Assembly (NCBI GenBank): GCA_022712475.1
Contig: JALAGK010000082.1
Span: forward strand, 1-6,029
From: Enterobacteriaceae bacterium
GTDB lineage: Bacteria; Pseudomonadota; Gammaproteobacteria; Enterobacterales; Enterobacteriaceae
Reading direction: 5' to 3'
DNA length: 6,029 bases
Part shown: piece by piece, positions 1-5,343 of the stretch
Position numbering within the stretch: position 1 is the stretch's first letter
How the letters are laid out: each line of letters begins with the position of its first letter
The notes under the pieces: model-generated
The model's input: the letters and a program-made list of their open reading frames with translations, nothing else
Database searches by the model: none
Told to the model about the DNA's origin: nothing
Translations under genes and position numbers: made by a program

Positions 1-1
1 C

Positions 2-820
2 CATCTCGCGCTGGTGTTTGAAGCGGCAGATATCTGCGCTGACCCGGCAATCTCGCGGGCGCTGCTGGCGATGTTCAGCTTTATGCAGGGCAAAGAGTTC
101 GCGGGCCAGGAGCGTGCAACGGCGGCAGCCGGTTTCGCTGCCCGGCATTTTGATGAGAACGTGCAGCAGCAGCTTGTTGATCTTATTGAAAGCCAGGAGC
201 GATGTTTTCAGACCTTTATGGAGTTTGCGCATTCGCAGTGTCTGGCGTTGTGGCAACAGCAGATAAACCAGCACAGCAGCGAGTTTGAACGCTTCAGGCG
301 TATTGCCTGTACAAAGACAACGCCCGGTGGCGAGTCCGCTGACGTGGCGCTGCGCTGGTTTGAGCTTTCAACGGCGCGTATTGATGGCATGAAAACGGTG
401 GAAGACAGTCTTGAAGATGCGCTCATGGCGTGCTGCCGTGAGCGCATTAGCGAAGCACGGGCATCCCTTGCCGTTCAGCAGCAGAATATTGAACAACTCC
501 CTCAGCCCGATAATCACTACGCGACGCTGCTTCCCCCACAGCTCAGTCGCGCTGTACTGGAACTGCTTGAGCAGCAGTCACGCCAGTTACAGGTTCTGGA
601 TGCGGAACTCACCCGGCTTCGCGTTCAACTTGCCGAACGCAAACTGGTAGAGCGCGCAAAAGGCCTGCTGATAAGGCATCACGGCTTGACAGAAGCGCAG
701 GCGCACAAGGCCATGCTTGATATGGCAATGAAGCAGAATAAGAAACTGTCAGACATTGCAGAGGTCATGCTGGCGGTGTCTGCTATTGCTGACAAAAACG
801 GCAACAAAGGCGGGCAATAG
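2..820 (+). CDS. nasR: NasR, nitrate/nitrite-responsive antiterminator (5' end outside window)
   Basis: This is the C-terminal 272 residues of NasR, a cytoplasmic regulator that binds nitrate or nitrite through a NIT domain and binds RNA through an ANTAR domain. The frame is open from the window edge, so the GTG at 14 is an internal valine codon and not the start. Counting that valine as residue 1, residues 1 to about 150 look like the C-terminal half of a helical NIT sensor. They include a GQERA segment (31-35) whose arginine resembles a conserved ligand-contact position, and an FRRIA segment near 94-98. A helical linker follows, and then an ANTAR domain at about 195-255 with the hallmark LVERAKGLL (211-219), a small-residue AM pair and a late NKKLSDIAEVML segment. 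In K. oxytoca this protein binds the nasF leader RNA and causes antitermination. The matching RNA target lies just downstream, at 967-1013. The gene ends in TAG, and the next gene starts 262 bp later on the same strand. Confidence 0.95.
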   Translation, partial: HLALVFEAADICADPAISRALLAMFSFMQGKEFAGQERATAAAGFAARHFDENVQQQLVDLIESQERCFQTFMEFAHSQCLALWQQQINQHSSEFERFRRIACTKTTPGGESADVALRWFELSTARIDGMKTVEDSLEDALMACCRERISEARASLAVQQQNIEQLPQPDNHYATLLPPQLSRAVLELLEQQSRQLQVLDAELTRLRVQLAERKLVERAKGLLIRHHGLTEAQAHKAMLDMAMKQNKKLSDIAEVMLAVSAIADKNGNKGGQ

Positions 821-821
821 C

Positions 822-838
822 TGCACCGCCGGTGTGCA
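822..838. promoter_or_regulatory. NtrC-like binding site I (upstream enhancer)
   Basis: TGCACC-N5-TGTGCA matches 11 of 12 half-site positions of the enterobacterial NtrC consensus TGCACC-N5-GGTGCA. It begins one base after the nasR stop. Its centre is about 132 bp upstream of the predicted nasF transcription start, a usual distance for an NtrC enhancer. Binding of phosphorylated NtrC here is inferred, in line with nitrogen (Ntr) control of the nasF operon known in K. oxytoca. Confidence 0.65.
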
Positions 839-854
839 ATGGCGCTGTGCACGG

Positions 855-871
855 TGTGCTGTCGCGGTGCA
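855..871. promoter_or_regulatory. NtrC-like binding site II (weaker left half)
   Basis: The right half is a perfect GGTGCA (866-871). The left half, TGTGCT, matches only 3 of 6 positions. The centre lies 33 bp (about three helical turns) from site I, close to the roughly 32 bp spacing of the paired NtrC enhancer sites upstream of glnA, which favours same-face cooperative binding. A competing register at 835-851 (TGCAAT-N5-TGTGCA) overlaps site I, so the second binding position is not certain. Confidence 0.45.
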
Positions 872-903
872 CATAAAAGCCGGGCAAGAGAGGGGCAAGG
901 CGT

Positions 904-916
904 TAATACCCTGATT
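904..916 (-). promoter_or_regulatory. Candidate IHF site between enhancer and promoter
   Basis: The 13 bases TAATACCCTGATT fit the reverse-orientation IHF consensus YAANNNNTTGATW at all specified positions except one (C in place of the first T of TTGAT). The site is centred about 52 bp upstream of the predicted start, between the NtrC-like sites and the -24/-12 promoter, where an IHF bend commonly helps an enhancer contact sigma-54 polymerase. IHF motifs are degenerate, so this is only a candidate. Confidence 0.3.
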
Positions 917-935
917 TTACGTTGAAATAGAAAAC

Positions 936-951
936 TGGCACACAAGCTGCA
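936..951 (+). promoter_or_regulatory. Sigma-54 (-24/-12) promoter of nasFEDCBA
   Basis: TGGCAC-N5-CTGCA has the invariant GG (937-938) and GC (949-950) with the required 10 bp between them. It differs from the TGGCAC-N5-TTGCA consensus only by C for T before TGC. The -12 spacing puts the transcript start near 962. No good sigma-70 promoter is evident in the same interval. A sigma-54 promoter fits nitrogen control through NtrC and the enhancer-like sites upstream. Confidence 0.85.
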
Positions 952-966
952 TTATTTCACACAGGT

Positions 967-988
967 ACTAAACCAATGGCGGTTTAGT
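967..988 (+). promoter_or_regulatory. Leader hairpin P1, ANTAR hexaloop (NasR RNA target)
   Basis: A perfect 8-bp stem, ACTAAACC paired with GGTTTAGT, closes the six-base loop AATGGC (975-980). The loop has A at position 1 and G at position 4, the two positions conserved in RNA hairpins bound by ANTAR proteins. It starts about 5 nt into the predicted transcript, and the gene just upstream encodes an ANTAR protein. It corresponds to the 1:2 stem-loop required for NasR response in K. oxytoca. The structure was read by eye and not folded by computer. Confidence 0.88.
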
Positions 989-995
989 CAGCATT

Positions 996-1013
996 ACGGA
1001 TAAAGGCGTCCGT
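996..1013 (+). promoter_or_regulatory. Leader hairpin P2, second ANTAR hexaloop (antiterminator)
   Basis: The stem ACGGAT/GTCCGT, with one T-G wobble at the loop-closing pair, encloses the hexaloop AAAGGC (1002-1007), again with A at 1 and G at 4. It lies 7 nt after P1. Its loop and 3' arm are the same bases that form the lower 5' arm of the terminator at 1002-1053, so P2 and the complete terminator cannot coexist. NasR binding to P1 and P2 would therefore favour read-through. Confidence 0.78.
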
Positions 1014-1053
1014 TAGCGTTCAGGCAACTGAGCGTTAACCGGGCGCTTTTTTT
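1002..1053 (+). terminator. Intrinsic terminator/attenuator in the nasF leader (3:4 hairpin)
   Basis: A long stem ends directly at a run of seven T (1047-1053). The upper stem pairs 1012-1023 with 1028-1039 over 12 consecutive pairs, two of them G-T, and is capped by GCAA, a GNRA-type tetraloop. One bulged C separates it from a lower stem in which GCGTCC (1006-1011) pairs with GGGCGC (1041-1046). AAAG (1002-1005) can pair into the start of the T tract. The lower stem is what places the helix against the T run, and it is the part that P2 takes apart. By default it should stop transcription before nasF when nitrate and nitrite are absent. It is also the first recognisable terminator after nasR. 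Confidence 0.88.
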
Positions 1054-1082
1054 ATTCATTTTTAACGCTACAGGAAGCCGGG

Positions 1083-2345
1083 ATGACGCAAGAAAACACA
1101 AAAATTCTGGGGCAGCCCTCGCGCCGCCGCTTTCTGGTGGGGAGCGCTGCGCTAGGCGCCAGCATGTTGATGCCAGGCTTTATGAACAGCGTCTGGGCCG
1201 CCGGTTCAGATGCCCCTGAGAAGAAAACGCTGCGTGTTGGGTTTATTCCCTTAACGGATTGTTCTTCGGTGGTGATGGCGGCGGTAAAGAAATTTGATGA
1301 GAAGTACGGCATCACAATCATCCCGAGCAAGGAGTCGAGCTGGGCGTCAGTGCGGGACAAGCTGGTGTCCGGAGAGCTGGATGCCGCCCATGTGCTGTAT
1401 GGGCTGGTGTACGGTCTTGAACTCGGTATTTCTGGCCCGCAGCACGACATGGCGGTGCTGATGTCGCTTAACAATAATGGCCAGGCCATCACATTATCTA
1501 ACCAGCTCAAGCAGGCGGGGGTGACGGATAGCGCCACGCTGAAAAAAGTGGTCGATGCCAGTCAGAAAGGCACATACACCTTCGCACAGACATTTCCCAC
1601 CGGCACACACGCGATGTGGCTGTACTACTGGCTGGCAAACGCCGGTATCCATCCGTTTGACGACGTGCGCAATGTGGTTGTGCCACCGCCGCAAATGGTC
1701 ATGAACATGAAGATCGGCAACATGAGCGGCTTTTGCGTGGGAGAACCCTGGAACCAGCGCGCCATTAAAGATGGCATGGGTTTCACCGCCGTCACGTCAC
1801 AGGAAATCTGGCCCGATCACCCGGAAAAAGTGCTAGGCACTACCGCGGGCTGGGTTACAGCCAACCCCAATGCGGCCCGTGCGCTCACTGCCGCCGTGTT
1901 AGAAGCCTCCCGCTGGATTGATACCTCAGATGCGAACCGCATTGAAACCGCGCAGGTCGTTGCCGGGCGCGCGTACATCAACAGCCCGGTACAGACCATT
2001 CAGGGGCGGATGTTGGGTGACTACGAAAATGGTCTTGGGAAGAAATGGAAAGATGCTCACGGCATGCATTTCTTCAACGATGGGGCGGTGAATTACCCCT
2101 GGCTCTCCGACGGCATGTGGTTCCTGACGCAGCATAAACGCTGGGGGCTGCTCGATAAGGATCCTGACTACCTGGCGGTGGCTAAAAAAATTAACCGTAT
2201 TGACGTCTACAAGCAGGCGGCCAGCGCGGTTGGGGGCATCAACCTGCCTGCCAGCGACATGCGCAGTAGCATCCTGCTTGACGGAAAAGTCTGGGACGGC
2301 AGCCGTCCTGCTGAGTACGCCAACAGTTTTACAGTGAAACGCTAA
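1083..2345 (+). CDS. nasF: NasF, periplasmic nitrate/nitrite-binding protein of ABC transporter
   Basis: This 420-residue solute-binding protein of the NrtA/CmpA family captures nitrate or nitrite in the periplasm for the NasE/NasD transporter. The N-terminus carries a twin-arginine signal: S13-R14-R15-R16-F17-L18 is followed by a hydrophobic stretch of about 20 residues and a probable cleavage after V-W-A (37-39). The mature protein opens with LRVGFIPLTDCSSVVMA (50-66), a typical start for this family, and contains MSGFCVGEPWN, another family hallmark. The ATG at 1083 is chosen because AGGA (1072-1075) lies 7 nt upstream and the Tat motif sits at the usual distance from it. It is the first gene after the leader attenuator, so its expression should need both nitrogen limitation and nitrate or nitrite. 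The length fits the family. Bicarbonate-binding CmpA relatives exist, but the locus argues for nitrate. Confidence 0.96.
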   Translation: MTQENTKILGQPSRRRFLVGSAALGASMLMPGFMNSVWAAGSDAPEKKTLRVGFIPLTDCSSVVMAAVKKFDEKYGITIIPSKESSWASVRDKLVSGELDAAHVLYGLVYGLELGISGPQHDMAVLMSLNNNGQAITLSNQLKQAGVTDSATLKKVVDASQKGTYTFAQTFPTGTHAMWLYYWLANAGIHPFDDVRNVVVPPPQMVMNMKIGNMSGFCVGEPWNQRAIKDGMGFTAVTSQEIWPDHPEKVLGTTAGWVTANPNAARALTAAVLEASRWIDTSDANRIETAQVVAGRAYINSPVQTIQGRMLGDYENGLGKKWKDAHGMHFFNDGAVNYPWLSDGMWFLTQHKRWGLLDKDPDYLAVAKKINRIDVYKQAASAVGGINLPASDMRSSILLDGKVWDGSRPAEYANSFTVKR

Positions 2346-2357
2346 GTGAGGTTACCG

Positions 2358-3254
2358 ATGTCTGTAAAGTTGAAAACCAACGTTGTGACGCTGACGGAGC
2401 CGGTAAGTGCCGAGGTCGTGGCGCTTAAGCCATCGGTACATGGAGCAAAACGTCATCTGTTCTTTCACTGGGTGCAGGCAGCCACGCGCCGCGCTGTGCA
2501 AAAGACCATCCCGGCAGCACTCGGCGCGCTTGTACTTATCGCCGTATGGCAGATTGCAGCGATGAGCAGCAATGGCTTTCCGACACCGCTTAATACCTGG
2601 GAGGCGGCGAAAGTTATCTTCGCGGACCCGTTTTACATCGCGGGGCCAAACGACATGGGCATTGGCTGGAACGTACTGGCCTCACTTAAACGTGTGGCGA
2701 TCGGTTTTGGGCTGGCGGCCCTGGTCGGTATCCCGGTTGGTTTTCTGATTGGGCGTTTTAGCTTTATTGCCAGCATGTTCGGTCCCATCATTTCACTGCT
2801 GCGCCCGGTCAGCCCGTTGGCGTGGTTGCCCATCGGCCTGTTGCTGTTCCAGCGCGCGGAACCGGCTTCGGCATGGACCATTTTCATCTGCGCTATCTGG
2901 CCGATTCTCCTTAATACCGCCGAAGGCGTGATGCGCATTCCGCAGGACTATCTCAACGTGGCGCGAGTGCTGAAGCTCAGTGAACTCACCGTGATGCGCA
3001 AAATCCTCTTTCCCGCCGTGTTGCCTTACATCCTGACCGGTATGCGTCTGTCAGTGGGCATCGCGTGGCTGGTGATTGTCGCTGCAGAAATGCTGACGGG
3101 AGGCGTAGGCATCGGGTTCTGGATCTGGAATGAATGGAACAATCTCAATGTGGAAAACATCATTATTGCCATTGTGCTGATTGGCGTGGTGGGAATGGTG
3201 CTGGAGCAAGGACTCATGGCGGTGGCCCGCCGTTTACGTTACGACAACCGTTAG
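2358..3254 (+). CDS. nasE: NasE, nitrate/nitrite ABC transporter permease
   Basis: This 298-residue inner-membrane permease of the NrtB/SsuC/TauC type (binding-protein-dependent transport family) forms the channel for nitrate import. A basic cytoplasmic N-terminus of about 48 residues precedes the first membrane segment (about 50-68). Further hydrophobic segments lie near 113-133, 137-150, 172-188, 227-247 and 266-286. The EAA loop that contacts the ATPase is visible from about 188, beginning with AEG and running through YLNVARVLKLSEL to FPAVLPYI. The ATG at 2358 is preferred over the in-frame GTG at 2346, which abuts the nasF stop (TAA then GTG). GAGG at 2348-2351 makes a good ribosome binding site for the ATG with 6 nt spacing, and the four extra residues add nothing recognisable. 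It lies 12 bp after nasF, probably with coupled translation. Confidence 0.95.
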   Translation: MSVKLKTNVVTLTEPVSAEVVALKPSVHGAKRHLFFHWVQAATRRAVQKTIPAALGALVLIAVWQIAAMSSNGFPTPLNTWEAAKVIFADPFYIAGPNDMGIGWNVLASLKRVAIGFGLAALVGIPVGFLIGRFSFIASMFGPIISLLRPVSPLAWLPIGLLLFQRAEPASAWTIFICAIWPILLNTAEGVMRIPQDYLNVARVLKLSELTVMRKILFPAVLPYILTGMRLSVGIAWLVIVAAEMLTGGVGIGFWIWNEWNNLNVENIIIAIVLIGVVGMVLEQGLMAVARRLRYDNR

Positions 3255-3263
3255 GAGCCCACC

Positions 3264-4061
3264 ATGAAAAAAGATAAAGCCATTATCAGCGTGCAGAATG
3301 TCAGCCAGCGTTTCCCGGCCGCTAAAACCACGTTTCTGGCGCTTGATAACGTTAGTTTTGACATCACTCAGGGCGAAACGGTCAGCCTGATTGGCCACTC
3401 CGGTTGCGGGAAGTCCACTTTGCTCAATTTGATTGCCGGACTGAGCCGCCCCACAGAAGGTGTGTTGCTGTGTGATAACCAGGAGATTACCGGGCCGGGA
3501 CCGGAGCGCGGCGTGGTGTTCCAGAACCATTCGCTGCTGCCGTGGATGACCGCGTTTGAGAATGTCGCACTGGCGGTACAGCAGGTTTTTAAAGACCAGA
3601 TGAACAAAAGCGAAATGCATGACTGGGTTTTGCACAACCTTGAACTGGTGCATATGGCGCACGCTGCTGACAAACGTCCCGCTGCGATTTCCGGCGGCAT
3701 GAAGCAGCGGGTCGGCATTGCCAGGGCGCTGGCAATGAAGCCCAAAGTGCTGCTCATGGATGAACCCTTTGGTGCACTGGATGCGTTAACGCGCGCACAT
3801 TTGCAGGACGCAGTAATGGATATCCAGGCTCGCCTGCGGACCACCATTTTACTGATAACCCATGATGTTGATGAGGCAGTGCTGCTGTCTGACCGCGTGA
3901 TGATGATGACCAATGGCCCCGCGGCGAAAATCGGTGAGGTGTTGCACGTTGAACTCGAACGTCCGCGTAACCGCCTGGCGTTGGCAGATGAGCCGCGTTT
4001 TCACCATTACCGCCAGCAGGTGCTCCATTTCCTCTATGAAAAACATCAGGCCGTAGCCTGA
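3264..4061 (+). CDS. nasD: NasD, nitrate/nitrite ABC transporter ATP-binding protein
   Basis: This 265-residue ATPase on the cytoplasmic face of the membrane powers NasE. All nucleotide-binding motifs are intact: Walker A GHSGCGKST (44-52), Q-loop Gln87, signature ISGGMKQR (142-149), Walker B VLLMDEP (162-168), D-loop ALD (171-173) and the switch histidine in LITHD (His200). The M in SGGM and the overall sequence are typical of the NrtD/SsuB/TauB group. It has only the ATPase domain, without the solute-binding domain fused to the cyanobacterial NrtC paralogue, so NasD probably acts as a homodimer. The ribosome binding site TAGGAG (3252-3257) includes the nasE stop codon and lies 6 nt before the ATG, which suggests coupled translation. 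The gene ends in TGA, 22 bp before nasC. Confidence 0.96.
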   Translation: MKKDKAIISVQNVSQRFPAAKTTFLALDNVSFDITQGETVSLIGHSGCGKSTLLNLIAGLSRPTEGVLLCDNQEITGPGPERGVVFQNHSLLPWMTAFENVALAVQQVFKDQMNKSEMHDWVLHNLELVHMAHAADKRPAAISGGMKQRVGIARALAMKPKVLLMDEPFGALDALTRAHLQDAVMDIQARLRTTILLITHDVDEAVLLSDRVMMMTNGPAAKIGEVLHVELERPRNRLALADEPRFHHYRQQVLHFLYEKHQAVA

Positions 4062-4083
4062 TTCAGCGGGGGAGAGGGGGGCT

Positions 4084-5343
4084 ATGGCTAAACCGACGCT
4101 GATTGTTATTGGTAACGGCATGGCGGGCGCGCGGCTGGTTGAACAGCTATGCGCGCTGGCGCCTGAGCGTTATCGCATTCTGCTCATTGGCGAAGAACCG
4201 TACAGCGCATATAACCGCATTCTGCTCACACCGGTTCTGAGTGGCGAAAAAGCGTTTGCGCAGACAGTGACGCACGACGCGCCATGGTATGCGCAGCGCA
4301 ACGTGACCTTTATGGCGGGCAGTGTGGTAACGGCGATTGACCGGCAGGCCCGTACGGTGACAGCAGGTGGACAGACGTTGTCTTACCACCACCTGGTTAT
4401 TGCTACCGGCTCGCGGCCCTTTATTCCTCCGTTGCCAGGCTGTGATTTGCCGGGTGTGCAGGGGTTTCGCAGCTGGCAGGATGTGCAAGCGCTGCTTACT
4501 GGTGCTTACCCCGGCCAGCCGGTGGTTGTACTGGGCGGCGGCGTGCTGGGTGTGGAAGCGGCTGCCGCGCTGGCACAGCGCGGCATGCAGGTCAGCCTGC
4601 TGCACCGCGGTGCACATTTAATGGAACAACATCTCGATGCCATAGCAGGTGCGCTATTGTGCGAGCGCTTGATACAGCGCGGCATCAACGTGGTTTTACA
4701 ATCTGAAGCCACTTCATTCATTGCAGGCACCACAGGCAGCATCCGCACCGTGAAATTGTGCGATGACCGTGAACTCGACGCTGAGCGCGTGGTGGTTGCG
4801 GTGGGCGTGCGCCCGAACATCAGTCTGGCACAGAACAGCGGGCTTATGTACGAGCGCGCTATCCTGGTGAACGACCTGCTGCAAACGTCTGACCCGCATA
4901 TTTCGGCTATCGGTGAATGTTGCCAGATGGGGGAACGCACTTTCGGTCTGGTGGCGCCGTGCTGGCAGCAGGCTGAGAGACTGGCGGCACGACTCGCAGG
5001 CATGAAAGATATCGCACCGCTTGAAATCCCCAATGTGCCGTTACGCCTTAAAGTCACCGGGATCGATTTATTTTGCGCAGGTGAGCTGCAAACCGACGGT
5101 GACATGCAAATTCACAGCACCTTTGATCCGTTTGATAACCATTACCGCCGCCTGTTGCTGCGTAATAACCAGCTTCAGGGCGTGCTGCTGTGGGGCGATA
5201 TCAGCGACGGGCCAGCGTATCTCTCACGGCTTGGTCATTGTGCTGGCGCGCAGAACCCACTGAGCCTTTTTAGTCCTGGCGATGCGCCGCAGACATCCCC
5301 TCAATCAGAACCGTTACCCGTTGAGGTAACGAGGAGTCATGCA
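4084..5343 (+). CDS. nasC: NasC, FAD/NADH-dependent electron donor to nitrate reductase; no in-frame stop
   Basis: NasC is a cytoplasmic flavoprotein expected to pass electrons from NADH to the nitrate reductase NasA. The protein begins with the FAD-binding Rossmann motif GNGMAG (10-15). LVIATGSRP (104-112) follows, then the NADH-binding GGGVLG with a following Glu158 (151-158), and then the second FAD motif ISAIGEC (273-279). After a C-terminal interface region, similarity to rubredoxin-reductase-like proteins fades around NPLSLF (391-396). A Pro/Gln/Ser-rich tail follows. The ATG at 4084 has a purine-rich Shine-Dalgarno region (4070-4080). The frame contains no stop codon and enters the nasB start after residue 420, so 5343 marks only the domain boundary and not a termination codon. 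No cysteine cluster for a C-terminal [2Fe-2S] domain is seen before that boundary. Confidence 0.88.
5331..5336 (+). promoter_or_regulatory. Shine-Dalgarno of nasB inside the open nasC frame
   Basis: GAGGAG lies 7 nt before the nasB ATG at 5344, close to the anti-Shine-Dalgarno consensus and at good spacing. It is embedded in the open nasC frame, where it supplies an Arg-Ser pair including the rare AGG codon. Its presence argues that nasB is, or recently was, translated from its own start. The ATG at 5339 is in another frame and soon meets a stop. Confidence 0.7.

Noticed and set aside
14..820. GTG at 14 as the start of NasR
   Set aside because: The frame is open back to the window edge, and NasR family proteins are much longer with the NIT domain extending further upstream. 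The start lies outside the window.
822..838. The palindrome after nasR as a nasR terminator
   Set aside because: It has only a short stem and no T run follows. It fits an NtrC site far better.
1012..1039. The upper hairpin alone as a complete terminator
   Set aside because: It ends 7 nt before the T run. Only with the lower stem (1006-1011 with 1041-1046) does the helix reach the T tract.
1052..1537. Antisense open frame opposite nasF
   Set aside because: It lies fully opposite a well-supported gene, with no family resemblance and no evident promoter or ribosome binding site. It is a by-product of codon bias.
2346..2357. GTG at 2346 as the nasE start
   Set aside because: It abuts the nasF stop, lacks its own ribosome binding site, and overlaps the GAGG that serves the ATG at 2358.
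3234..4121. Three overlapping antisense open frames opposite nasD
   Set aside because: All mirror the intact ATPase gene in other frames and show no recognisable domain.
4147..5105. Antisense and off-frame open frames within nasC
   Set aside because: The + strand frame from 4084 carries all FAD and NAD motifs in order. The others are shadows.
5339..5341. ATG at 5339 as the nasB start
   Set aside because: It is in a different frame and meets a stop within about nine codons. The ATG at 5344 leads into NasB.
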